A DNA stretch of 64,000 nt. Origin: Bog-473 sp963730395 (GTDB taxonomy: Bacteria; Actinomycetota; Acidimicrobiia; Acidimicrobiales; RAAP-2). The DNA lies in contig CAVSSK010000023.1 in assembly GCA_963730395.1 (NCBI GenBank), forward strand, positions 124,001 to 188,000, in the 5' to 3' direction. The stretch's first letter is position 1; the number at the start of each line of letters is the position of its first letter. A model generated the notes under the pieces. The model saw nothing but the letters and a program-made list of their open reading frames with translations, did no database searches and was not told the origin of the DNA. Below are positions 45,987 to 53,378 of this stretch, in pieces. Position numbers and translations under genes: made by a program.

Positions 45987-46041
45987 GCCGCGTACCGGAC
46001 TCCGGGACGAACAAGCCGAATCGAACAAGAGGAGACCCCTC

Positions 46042-46848
46042 ATGAAGGACGAATCGACGAACCCCGGTAGCTCGGCCGCCGGCGCCCCCAAAGCACCGAG
46101 CCTGCCGGCGGCCGTGGACCGCGCCACCTTCCAGGCTGAACTGGACCGGCTGCGGGTCCGGGAGAAGGCGCACACCCACGAAGGTGACGCGATCGCCGCC
46201 GCTCGACGGCGGCTCCCCATGGTCGAGGTCGACGCCGACCTCGGGCTGGTCGGGCACAGCGGACCGCTCACCCTGCTCGACGCCTTCGAGGGACGTCGCC
46301 AGCTGATCGCCTACTACTTCATGTGGCACACCGGTCACCCTGCAGCCGAGCAATGCGAAGGCTGCACGTGGGTCACCACCCAGGTCGCTGAGCTGTCCTA
46401 CCTCCATTCTCGCGACATCACCTACGCCGTCTTCTGTCAGGGCCCCTACGACGAAAGCATCCGCTACCACGACTTCATGGACTGGGACATGCCGTGGTAC
46501 TCGGCACAGGACTCCCTCGACGAGCTCCTCGTCGGGCGCCGAATCGGCATGATGCACATCGTCTGTTACATACGTGCCGGTGACCGTGTCTTCGAAACCT
46601 ACTGGACCACCCTGCGCGGCGTAGAGGCGATGGACAACAGCTACGCGCTCATGGACCTCAGCGTCTACGGACGCCAGGAGACGTGGGAGGACTCACCCCC
46701 CGGCTGGCCACAACACTGCTCCATCACACGGGCGAACGCCGGCTCGCCCGACTGGCCACCGGTGTCAGAGTGGCCGGGTGGACGGCCCATCGCCCAGTGG
46801 CCTCGACTCGAGGCTGGACACTCTGACGACCTCACCGTTGGCCCTTGA
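46042..46848 (+). CDS. DUF899 family thioredoxin-like protein
   Basis: This 268-residue protein matches DUF899: LRVREKAHTHEGDAIAAARRRLPMVEVD, LLDAFEGRRQLIAYYFMWH, EQCEGCTWVTTQVAELSYLHSRDITYAVFCQGPYDE and VFETYWTTLRGVEAM. The fold is thioredoxin-like, and CEGC is the candidate redox pair. The physiological role of the family is unknown. GAGGAG about 8 nt before the ATG at 46042 decides the start. Confidence 0.82.
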   Translation: MKDESTNPGSSAAGAPKAPSLPAAVDRATFQAELDRLRVREKAHTHEGDAIAAARRRLPMVEVDADLGLVGHSGPLTLLDAFEGRRQLIAYYFMWHTGHPAAEQCEGCTWVTTQVAELSYLHSRDITYAVFCQGPYDESIRYHDFMDWDMPWYSAQDSLDELLVGRRIGMMHIVCYIRAGDRVFETYWTTLRGVEAMDNSYALMDLSVYGRQETWEDSPPGWPQHCSITRANAGSPDWPPVSEWPGGRPIAQWPRLEAGHSDDLTVGP

Positions 46849-46878
46849 TCGTCAGCGCGTGCAGTGGTCAGACCATTG

Positions 46879-47373
46879 TTACTCGGTGGTGTTGGGAACA
46901 GAGCCAGACCACTCATATCCGGCATCATCCGAATGGGACTGCCACGCCCTGCCGATCCGGGTGAGGCTGATCACGGCCAGGACCACAAAGCACCCTTCGA
47001 CGATCAGGCTCACCGTGCCGAGAAGGTAGCCCCAGTTACCAACATCACCCGAGTCGCCAGGAAGGCCCACGGTGCGCGACATGAGGTATCCCGTCATCGG
47101 CCCGGTGCTCGATGCCAGTCCGAGCAGCCATCCGAGTGTCTTGCCGCGGATGATCAGCGCGGCACTGATCGTGCTGCTGATCTCGACCATGTAGTAGCCG
47201 TCCTTCAACCACGCGGGAGATTGATCTCCCAGCAGACCGCCTTGGTCCTGTAGATGGATCACCGCGATGGCCAGCGCCAGGCCGGCACCGACGACGAGAA
47301 GCGGAACACTGCTCTGGGTGTCGTCGCTCAGCAGGAACGATGCGACGCGTTGCCCCGATGACGCGTGGGTCAC
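46879..47373 (-). CDS. Membrane protein of unknown function
   Basis: This 164-residue protein has four predicted helices: VPLLVVGAGLALAIAVIHL, the VEISSTISAALIIRG region, LGWLLGLASSTGPMTGYLMS and LGTVSLIVEGCFVVLAVISL. The phrase GYLMSRTVGLPGDSGDVGNWG is typical of a small actinobacterial membrane family without assigned role. I place the start at GTG 47373, which is the last codon-sized part of the first 16-bp repeat; the frame remains open far upstream, so the start is uncertain. EthD lies divergently. Confidence 0.6.
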   Translation of the reverse strand: MTHASSGQRVASFLLSDDTQSSVPLLVVGAGLALAIAVIHLQDQGGLLGDQSPAWLKDGYYMVEISSTISAALIIRGKTLGWLLGLASSTGPMTGYLMSRTVGLPGDSGDVGNWGYLLGTVSLIVEGCFVVLAVISLTRIGRAWQSHSDDAGYEWSGSVPNTTE

Positions 47374-47418
47374 CGATGTAAATGACCACCGATGTAAATG
47401 ACCACCGATGTAAATGAC
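47371..47418. repeat. Three perfect tandem copies of a 16-bp unit
   Basis: CACCGATGTAAATGAC occurs at 47371-47386, 47387-47402 and 47403-47418. It overlaps the proposed GTG start of the minus-strand membrane protein. Because 16 is not a multiple of three, each copy is read in another frame. Confidence 0.9.
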
Positions 47419-47613
47419 ATGGACGAACTCCTCCTGACCTCTCACCAGTCGATGGACCGCCGGATGTGTGCTCACACGGACTACGGGCGAAGTGAGGGCC
47501 GGGATTGACGAACCTGAGCCATCGAGCACGCTCGCCGAGCACGACCGAGAGTCGGACCCACGGATGACCCGCACTGGGCGAATGGCGGCCGGAGCTCGTA
47601 CCAGACGCCCGAG

Positions 47614-47619
47614 TATCCT
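47614..47619 (+). promoter_or_regulatory. -10-like hexamer of the EthD gene
   Basis: TATCCT lies 6 nt before GTG at 47626. Confidence 0.45.
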
Positions 47620-47625
47620 CGCGAG

Positions 47626-47991
47626 GTGGTCAAGCTCGTGTTCTGCCTCCACCGGCGCCGGGACATCGACGAGGCTGAATTCCACCGCTACTGGCGAGAG
47701 GTACATGGACCGTTGGCGGCCTCCTTCGCCCCCGTGCTCGGGATCCGCCGCTACGTGCAGCTGCACACGACATCGGGGCCCGTCAGTGCGGCCATCGCCT
47801 CTGGCCGGGACGCACCCGAGCAGTTCGATGGTGTTGCCGAGTTGTGGTTCGACAGCCTGGACGCTCTCGTCGGGGCCGCCCGCACCCCTGAGGGTGTCGC
47901 GGCGGCCGGGGCACTGTACGCCGATGAGGCGAACTTCATCGACCACTCCCGTTCGCCGATCTTTCTGACAGAGGAGCACCAGGTTCTCTGA
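47626..47991 (+). CDS. EthD-domain protein
   Basis: This 121-residue protein has the EthD pattern VKLVFCLHRRRDIDEAEFHRYWREVHGPLA, RRYVQLHTT and AELWFDSLDALVGA. EthD-like dimeric alpha/beta-barrel proteins support cytochrome P450 ether degradation or act on small quinones. No P450 gene is nearby. Start GTG at 47626, in the frame that preserves the family N-terminus. Confidence 0.82.
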   Translation: MVKLVFCLHRRRDIDEAEFHRYWREVHGPLAASFAPVLGIRRYVQLHTTSGPVSAAIASGRDAPEQFDGVAELWFDSLDALVGAARTPEGVAAAGALYADEANFIDHSRSPIFLTEEHQVL

Positions 47992-48069
47992 GCGCCGGGG
48001 ACGCCGAGCCGGTCGTCGAGTCGTGAGGCGATGGTGCGAGCTCGATTCGACGGCCTCGGCCCACAGACG

Positions 48070-48096
48070 CTGAGCGGCCCCGAGGCAGGGCCTCAG
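48070..48096. terminator. Terminator-like hairpin between convergent genes
   Basis: CTGAG and GCCC (with a CG bulge) pair with GGGC and CTCAG around loop CGAGGCA. It lies between the EthD and SPFH stops. Confidence 0.5.
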
Positions 48097-48105
48097 GCTC
48101 TTCGG

Positions 48106-49149
48106 CTATGAGTCTTGGGGCGGCAGCTCCCTGGTTGGCGGCCGGGCCGGTGTGGCGGCCGGCGGCGGCGCGGCGCCGTTGGTGCTGGCGTCGCTCAGGT
48201 TCTCGTTGCGCAGCGTGGACAGCAGCACTTCGGCCGCGCCCATGAGGCTCGTCGCCTCGTAGGGCACGACGACCTTGGCGTTGTCGGAGGCCGCGATGTC
48301 CTGGAGCGCCCGCAGCTGCAGCACGGCGAGCGTGTGCGGGTTGATGGCGACGGTGTCGATGGAGGTGAGACGGGACGCCTCGCCCTCGCCACGGAGCTGG
48401 AGCGCCTTCTTCTCACCCTCGGCCTGGAGTTCGAGCACCTTCATCTGCGCCTCGGCGCGCAGGATGGCCGACTGCTTGGCGCCCTCGGCCTCGAGGACCG
48501 CGGCCTGCTTGCGGCCACCGGCGCTGTTGATGGCGGCCTGCTGCTCCCCCTCGGACTTCAAGATGGCGGCCCGCTTGTGCTGCTCGGCCTCCTTCTGCTC
48601 GGACATCGCCTGCACCACGTTGAGCGGCGGGGTGATGTCGAGGATCTCGATCCGGTTGAGTCGCACGCCCCACTTCGCCGTGGCATCGGCCATGTGGTCC
48701 TGCATGCGGCTGTTGATGGTCTCACGCTCGGAGAGCGCCTGGTCGAGGGAGAGCTCCCCGAACACCGCCCGCAGCGCCGTGCGCGACAACTGGTCCACGG
48801 CCAACTGGAAGTCGTTGATCTCGAAGAGGGCGGACCTGACGTCGATCACCTGGCAGAAGATGGTCGCGCTCACCTGGAGCGACACGTTGTCCTTCGTGAT
48901 GACCGCCTGCTGGTCGCCCGTCATCGGGAACTCGCGCACGTCGACCTTCTCCATCCGGTCGACGAAGGGCGCCAGGATGTGCAGGCCGGGCTGCTGGACG
49001 GCGCGGAACTCGCCCAGGCGCTTCACGACGCCGACGCTCCCCTGCTGCACGATCTTGATGAAGCGGCTCGCGAACAGGGTCACCAGCCCGAGTACCGCCA
49101 GGCCGGCTACGACGATGATCCCCAACACTTCTCCGGCCGATGCGACCAT
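48106..49149 (-). CDS. SPFH/stomatin-like membrane protein
   Basis: This 347-residue protein has one N-terminal helix (LGIIVVAGLAVLGLVTLFASRF), the SPFH domain (IVQQGSVGVVKRLGEFRAVQQPGLHILAPFVDR, SLQVSATIFCQVIDVRSALFEI, DITPPLNVVQAMSEQKEAEQHKRA), a coiled-coil of Ala/Glu/Lys repeats and a Pro/Ala-rich tail. Such proteins form membrane-scaffold oligomers with NfeD partners. A purine-rich stretch AGAGAGG precedes the ATG at 49149. The NfeD gene is 28 nt upstream on the same strand. Confidence 0.88.
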   Translation of the reverse strand: MVASAGEVLGIIVVAGLAVLGLVTLFASRFIKIVQQGSVGVVKRLGEFRAVQQPGLHILAPFVDRMEKVDVREFPMTGDQQAVITKDNVSLQVSATIFCQVIDVRSALFEINDFQLAVDQLSRTALRAVFGELSLDQALSERETINSRMQDHMADATAKWGVRLNRIEILDITPPLNVVQAMSEQKEAEQHKRAAILKSEGEQQAAINSAGGRKQAAVLEAEGAKQSAILRAEAQMKVLELQAEGEKKALQLRGEGEASRLTSIDTVAINPHTLAVLQLRALQDIAASDNAKVVVPYEATSLMGAAEVLLSTLRNENLSDASTNGAAPPPAATPARPPTRELPPQDS

Positions 49150-49177
49150 GGGGTACCTCTCTTCTGCTTGTGAGTGG

Positions 49178-49396
49178 CTAGCTCTCGGTGGGAAAGACGA
49201 CGAGCAGGCCGCGCTCGACGTCGGCGACGACGACATCTGTTCCGACCGGGATACTGGCGTCGGGGTCGAGTGGGATGGCCAGCCACTCCTCACCACGGGC
49301 CCGGATCCGTCCGGGGTGGTGCGCGCCCTCGATCGCCTTGGTCACCAACGCCGTGTCGCCGACCATTCCTTGGACGCCGCTACGCACGACCACCAC
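49178..49396 (-). CDS. NfeD-like OB-fold protein (short form)
   Basis: This 72-residue protein is an OB-fold only: QGMVGDTALVTKAIEGAHHPGRIRARGEEWLAIPLDPDASIPVGTDVVVADVERGLLVVF, ending near the usual position. It lacks the membrane helices and protease part of full NfeD proteins. The start at GTG 49396 puts it 5 nt after the hydratase stop; GTG codons further downstream could also serve. It pairs with the SPFH gene. Confidence 0.7.
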   Translation of the reverse strand: MVVVRSGVQGMVGDTALVTKAIEGAHHPGRIRARGEEWLAIPLDPDASIPVGTDVVVADVERGLLVVFPTES

Positions 49397-49400
49397 GCTA

Positions 49401-50183
49401 CTAGCGCCCGATGTAGGTGGGCTCTCGCTTCTCGGTGAAGGCGGCAATCGCCTCCGCCGTGTCCTTGGTCGAGAAGTTGAGCGCCTGGCAGCGGGCCTCG
49501 TCCTCCACCGCCTGCTCCATGGAGGCCATGGACGATGCGTTGAGCAGCGTCTTGCTCATGGACAGCGCCAGGGGCGGTCCGGCGGCCAGCGTGGAGGCCC
49601 AGTCGTCCACGAACGCATCGAGTTGGTCGAGGGGCACGACGCGGTTGACCAGCCCGATCGCCGCCGCCTCCTCGCCGCTCCACATGCCGCCGAAGAGAGC
49701 GATCTCCTTGGCTCGAGCCAGGCCCACCAGGCGGGGCAGCAGCCAGGAGGCGCCGTTGTCGAGCGCCAGGCCGCGCCGGGAGAAGATCATGGAGAGCCGG
49801 ACCCGATCGCTGCACACGATGAGGTCGCAGCCGAGCGCGAGCGAGAGGCCGGCCCCGACGGCCACGCCGTCGACCTTGGCGATGGTCGGCTTGGTGACCC
49901 GATGCAGCCCGAGCGCGACGTCGCCCAGCCTGCGCATGCGGGCGAGGCCCGAGCGCGTGCGGTCGGTGGCCGGGCCATCGGGGTCCGACAGGTCGGCCCC
50001 GGAGCAGAAGGCGCCGCCCGCGCCGGTCAGGACCATCACCCGGTCGTCGTCGCTGTCCTCGACCTCGCCGAAGATCTGCTTCAGCTCGTTCAGCATCTTG
50101 TTGTTCGCCGCGTTCTTCCGCTCGGGGCGGTTCATCGTGACGGTCACGACGCCGTCCTTGCGCTCGACAATGAGGGTCTCCAT
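49401..50183 (-). CDS. Enoyl-CoA hydratase/isomerase family protein
   Basis: This 260-residue crotonase-fold protein has FCSGADLSDP and VDGVAVGAGLSLALGCDLIV (oxyanion hole). At the place of the first catalytic glutamate the sequence is SRRGLALDNGASWLLPRLVG, so the hydratase glutamate pair is altered; the Asp in LDNG resembles PaaG-like isomerases. Substrate unknown. Starts at ATG with no ribosome binding site; NfeD follows 5 nt later. Confidence 0.82.
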   Translation of the reverse strand: METLIVERKDGVVTVTMNRPERKNAANNKMLNELKQIFGEVEDSDDDRVMVLTGAGGAFCSGADLSDPDGPATDRTRSGLARMRRLGDVALGLHRVTKPTIAKVDGVAVGAGLSLALGCDLIVCSDRVRLSMIFSRRGLALDNGASWLLPRLVGLARAKEIALFGGMWSGEEAAAIGLVNRVVPLDQLDAFVDDWASTLAAGPPLALSMSKTLLNASSMASMEQAVEDEARCQALNFSTKDTAEAIAAFTEKREPTYIGR

Positions 50184-50191
50184 GGCCTTCG

Positions 50192-50197
50192 ACCCTA
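50192..50197 (-). promoter_or_regulatory. -10-like hexamer of the hydratase/NfeD/SPFH unit
   Basis: TAGGGT lies 8 nt before ATG at 50183. Confidence 0.5.
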
Positions 50198-50209
50198 GGC
50201 CGCACTGGT

Positions 50210-50563
50210 TCAGAACGCACCTTCGACGATGTGCAGCGTGCGGCCCAGCACGATGGCGACGTCGAAGCGCACCTCGGCCCAGTGCCGGTCCTGGCTGTGC
50301 AGGTAGGCCGCAGCCAGGCGGCGCAGGCGGCGCTGCTTGTCCGGTGTCACTGCCTCGAGCGGGTGCCCGTGGGTGGTGCGGCTGCGGGACTTGACCTCGC
50401 AGACGACCAGCGTGGTGCCGCGGGCGCAGATCAGGTCGACCTCTCCGGCGGCGCAGCGCCAGTTCCGCTCCAGGACGGCGTAGCCGTGCCCCCGGTAGTG
50501 CGCCGCGGCCCGCTCCTCGCCGAGATGGCCGAAGGCGGCCCTGCGCCGGTTGGTGTCCCCCAC
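50210..50563 (-). CDS. yraN: YraN (UPF0102) endonuclease-like protein
   Basis: This 117-residue protein has the UPF0102 PD-(D/E)XK-like core: GHLGEERAAAHYRGHGYAVLERNWRCAAGEVDLICARGTTLVVCEVKSRS. The GEVDLI...VCEVK residues form the metal site. In many actinobacteria it lies next to comM and dprA; here the gene ahead of comM has been displaced by the inserted island. The start is GTG at 50563. Its biological role is uncertain. Confidence 0.9.
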   Translation of the reverse strand: MGDTNRRRAAFGHLGEERAAAHYRGHGYAVLERNWRCAAGEVDLICARGTTLVVCEVKSRSRTTHGHPLEAVTPDKQRRLRRLAAAYLHSQDRHWAEVRFDVAIVLGRTLHIVEGAF

Positions 50564-50579
50564 GGCGGGGAACGGTCGC

Positions 50580-50873
50580 TCAGAGCTCTTGTTCGGGGAG
50601 GCGCTCGATGTTGACGTCGCGGAAGGTGACGACGCGCACCTCGGGGACGAAGCGGGCCGGGCGGTACATGTCCCACACCCAGGCGTCGCGCAGCTCGAGC
50701 TCGATGCACGCCGGGGTGGTGTCGGATCGCACGTTGAGCGACACCTCGTTCGCCAGGTAGAAGCGCCGCTCGGTCTCGATCACGTAGGTGAAGACAGGGA
50801 GGACGGCCCTGTACTCCTGGACGAGCCCGAGCTCGATCTCGGACTCGTAGCGCTCGAGGTCCTCCTCGCTCAC
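50580..50873 (-). CDS. DUF2469 family protein
   Basis: This 97-residue protein matches the actinobacterial DUF2469: MSEEDLERYESEIELGLVQEYRAVLPVFTYVIETERRFYLANEV, DAWVWDMYRPARFVPEVRVVTFRDVNIERL. It is found between rplS and yraN in many actinobacteria; function unknown. GTG start; 12 nt downstream of rplS. The usual lepB and rnhB genes of this position are missing. Confidence 0.9.
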   Translation of the reverse strand: MSEEDLERYESEIELGLVQEYRAVLPVFTYVIETERRFYLANEVSLNVRSDTTPACIELELRDAWVWDMYRPARFVPEVRVVTFRDVNIERLPEQEL

Positions 50874-50885
50874 CAGGCGCCGGTC

Positions 50886-51374
50886 CTACTCGTCGGCGGC
50901 CTCCTCGACGGCCTCGTCGACATCCTCGCCCCCGTCCGCCTCGACGTCCTCGACCTCGTCGACCGCCTCGACGTCGAGGTCCTCGACATCGAGCTCCTCG
51001 ACCGCCGCTGTGGCTGCCTTGGCACCCCGGGCGACACGCCGCTCCTTGATCTTGGCGGACTTCCCATGGCGCTCACGCAGGTAGTACAGCTTGGCCCGCC
51101 GGACGTCGCCGAGCGTGGCCACCTCGATCTTGGCGATGGTGGGCGAGTGCACCGGGAAGGTGCGCTCGACGCCCACGCCGAAGCTGACCTTGCGCACGGT
51201 GAAGGTCTCCTGCACGCCACCGCCCTGGCGCCGCATGACGGCGCCCTGGAAGACCTGCACCCGCTCCCGGTTCCCCTCCACGACCCGGACGTGGACCTTG
51301 ACGGTGTCGCCGGGGCGGAACTCGGGGATGTCGTCGCGCAGGCTGTCGCGATCGATGGTCTCGGTGGGGTGCAT
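50886..51374 (-). CDS. rplS: Ribosomal protein bL19 with acidic C-terminal tail
   Basis: bL19 bridges the 30S-50S interface. Residues 1-115 are standard (PEFRPGDTVKVHVRVVEGNRERVQVFQGAV, TVRKVSFGVGVERTFPVHSP, VRRAKLYYLRERHGKSAKIKER). Residues ~126-162 are an unusual tail rich in Glu and Asp, absent from typical bL19 (~115 residues). AAGGA lies 6 nt before the ATG. Last gene of the ffh-rpsP-khpA-rimM-trmD-rplS group. Confidence 0.95.
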   Translation of the reverse strand: MHPTETIDRDSLRDDIPEFRPGDTVKVHVRVVEGNRERVQVFQGAVMRRQGGGVQETFTVRKVSFGVGVERTFPVHSPTIAKIEVATLGDVRRAKLYYLRERHGKSAKIKERRVARGAKAATAAVEELDVEDLDVEAVDEVEDVEADGGEDVDEAVEEAADE

Positions 51375-51388
51375 GGGGCGTCCTTCGG

Positions 51389-52150
51389 TTACTCCGGCTC
51401 AGTGCCGGACGGAACATCGTAGCCGTGCTCGGCCAGGGCCCGCACGTCGCTGTCGCTGAGCGTCGACGCCCTGACCAGGTGCGCGATCAGGTCGGGGCGC
51501 CGCTCGGCCGTCCGCAGCAGGGCCTGCGTGCGGCGCCAGGCGTCCACCGCACCGTGGTCGCCCGAGCGCAGCACCTCGGGGACCCCCCATCCCCTGAACT
51601 CGGCCGGGCGGGTGTACTGGGGGTACTCGAGCAATCCCTCGGCGAAGCTCTCGTCCAGCGCCGACTGCTCGTTGCCGAGCACCTCGGGCAGCAGGCGGGC
51701 CACCGCCTCCACCACGACCAGGGCGGCCAGTTCCCCGCCGGCCAGCACGAAGTCGCCCACCGACAGCTCGCCGTCCACCAGGTGGTCGGCCACCCGCTGG
51801 TCCACGCCTTCGTAGCGGCCGCAGAGCAAGGAGAAACCTCCGGGAGCCGTGGCCAACTCGGCGGCGGTGGCCTGGTCGAAACGCCTGCCACCCGGGGCGA
51901 GCAGGTACAACGGCCGCGGGAGGTCCGGAACGGCTTCGACACAGCGGAAGATCGGCTCGGCCCGGAGCACCATGCCGGCGCCGCCCCCGAACGGGCTGTC
52001 GTCGACCGAGCGCCGAGGATCGTCGGCGCCGTCGCGGAGGTCGTGGACGCGCACCTCGAGCGCGCCTGCGTCGACGGCGCGCCCGAGGATGGAGGCCCCG
52101 CAGTAGGCGGTGACCACGTCGGGGAAGATCGTGAAGACGTCGATCCTCAC
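51389..52150 (-). CDS. trmD: tRNA (guanine-N1)-methyltransferase
   Basis: TrmD makes m1G37 in tRNA, needed for frame maintenance. The 253-residue protein has RIDVFTIFPDVV, LRDGADDPRRSVDDSPFGGGAGMVL, the knot segment LLCGRYEGVDQRV and SVGDFVLAGGELAALVVVEAVARLLPEVLG, followed by RPAEFRGWGVPEVLRSGDH. GTG at 52150 overlaps the rimM stop (GTGA); the longer frame is a shadow. Confidence 0.95.
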   Translation of the reverse strand: MRIDVFTIFPDVVTAYCGASILGRAVDAGALEVRVHDLRDGADDPRRSVDDSPFGGGAGMVLRAEPIFRCVEAVPDLPRPLYLLAPGGRRFDQATAAELATAPGGFSLLCGRYEGVDQRVADHLVDGELSVGDFVLAGGELAALVVVEAVARLLPEVLGNEQSALDESFAEGLLEYPQYTRPAEFRGWGVPEVLRSGDHGAVDAWRRTQALLRTAERRPDLIAHLVRASTLSDSDVRALAEHGYDVPSGTEPE

Positions 52151-52611
52151 AGGTCGAGCAGGCCTTCGGGGATCTCGACCTCCACGGTCCCGGCCGCCGC
52201 GTCGTGACGGGTGACGAAACGGAGCGGGATCAGGCCGCCCGACTCGAGCACCAGGAGGTCGCTCGCCGGGTTCGCCTCGACCGCAGCGACGCGGCCCAGC
52301 TCGGTGCCGGCGCCGTCGTGCACCGTGGCACCGACCAGCTCGTGCACCCACAGGGTGCCCGGAACCTCGAGCGGCTCTGCCTCGAGGTCGACACCGTGGA
52401 GACGCTCGGCGTCCTCGCGATCGAGAACGTCCTCGAACTGCACGATGAAGCGGTCCCGGCCGAACGGCTTGGACGACACGACGCGGAGCGTGCCCCGAGC
52501 CGACGCGAGCTCCGTCCCGGGGCTCAGCCGCTGCGCCTGGTCGGTCCAGAGATGGACCACCACTTCGCCCCGCAGGCCGTGGGCCTTGGCGACCCGGCCG
52601 ATCTTGAGCAG
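52147..52611 (-). CDS. rimM: Ribosome maturation factor RimM
   Basis: RimM helps assemble the 30S head. The frame contains LLKIGRVAKAHGLRGEVVVHLWTD (RimM domain) and a PRC barrel (EVPGTLWVHELVGATVHDGAGTELGRVAAVE). The conserved IGRVAKAHGLRGEV lies upstream of the first GTG (52563). No ATG, GTG or TTG occurs between the previous in-frame stop and that conserved part. CTG at 52611, one base after the khpA stop, is the only near-cognate start that keeps it (154 residues). Confidence 0.9.
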   Translation of the reverse strand: MLKIGRVAKAHGLRGEVVVHLWTDQAQRLSPGTELASARGTLRVVSSKPFGRDRFIVQFEDVLDREDAERLHGVDLEAEPLEVPGTLWVHELVGATVHDGAGTELGRVAAVEANPASDLLVLESGGLIPLRFVTRHDAAAGTVEVEIPEGLLDL

Positions 52612-52612
52612 G

Positions 52613-53038
52613 TCAGTCGTCGACGATGTCCACGCTGGCCTGGACGCCGTCCTTGGCGCCCGCCACGTTCACCATCGTCCGGATCGCCTGGGCCGTGCGG
52701 CCGCGGCGGCCGATCACCCGCCCCATGTCACCGGGAGCGACGTGGAGGTTGAGCCGGACCCCGCTGCGGCGCTCCTCGGTGTCGATGACGACCGCGTCGG
52801 GGTCGTTGGACAGCGAGCGGGCCAGGTAGGTCAAGACGGTGAGCGGCGTGCCCCCGTCGACCGACCGCAGCTCGTTGCCCTCGCCCACGCCGTCGTCGCG
52901 GTCGTCGTCATCCTCGTAGCCGCCGTCGCCATCGTCCACGTCCTCGACGTCATCCTCGACCTCATCGTCGACGTCATCGGCTGCGCCGCCGGGGTCCCCG
53001 GTCTGGTTGATGTCGCCCGCTTCGTAGAGGTTGGTCAC
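52613..53038 (-). CDS. khpA: KH-domain RNA-binding protein KhpA with acidic N-terminal extension
   Basis: The C-terminal half is a single KH domain (TVLTYLARSLSNDPDAVVIDTEER, GxxG loop VIGRRGRT at 110-113), as in KhpA, which binds RNA and ribosome-associated transcripts. The N-terminal ~60 residues hold a run of Asp/Glu (21-50) not found in the usual ~76-residue KhpA. GTG at 53038 overlaps the rpsP stop (GTGA). Confidence 0.9.
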   Translation of the reverse strand: MTNLYEAGDINQTGDPGGAADDVDDEVEDDVEDVDDGDGGYEDDDDRDDGVGEGNELRSVDGGTPLTVLTYLARSLSNDPDAVVIDTEERRSGVRLNLHVAPGDMGRVIGRRGRTAQAIRTMVNVAGAKDGVQASVDIVDD

Positions 53039-53319
53039 GTGGCCCTCGCCGCCGCGAACTCGTCCCAGGCCCCCGAGGTCTTGAGGAGGCGCTCGACGCG
53101 CTCCGTGGGCTGGGCGCCGTTGACCAGCCACTTGACGGCTTTCGCGTTGTCGATCTGGATCACGGCGTCGGGCTCTGCCGTCGAGGTGCCCCGGGGCGCG
53201 TACGTCCCCACGATCTCGAGAAAGCGGCCGTCACGGGGCGACCGGCTGTCGGCGGCCACGACCCGGTAGGTCGGCTGCTTCTTCTTACCCATCCGCACAA
53301 GGCGGAGCTTGACTGCCAC
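53035..53319 (-). CDS. rpsP: Ribosomal protein bS16
   Basis: bS16 binds 16S rRNA in the lower body of the 30S. The 94-residue protein begins VAVKLRLVRMGKKKQPTYRVVAADSRSPRDGRFLEIVGTYAPRG. GTG at 53319 is preceded by GGAGG at 9 nt. It lies 59 nt after ffh. The frame remains open far upstream through the ffh shadow. Confidence 0.95.
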   Translation of the reverse strand: MAVKLRLVRMGKKKQPTYRVVAADSRSPRDGRFLEIVGTYAPRGTSTAEPDAVIQIDNAKAVKWLVNGAQPTERVERLLKTSGAWDEFAAARAT

Positions 53320-53378
53320 GAGGTGGTTCCTCCACTGGATCTGGACGTCTTGGCCGTCCATTCTGGCAGACGGCGGGA

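Noticed and set aside
52613..53131. Longer KhpA frame starting at 53131
   Set aside because: Runs through rpsP in another frame; the GTGA overlap at 53038 is the natural start.
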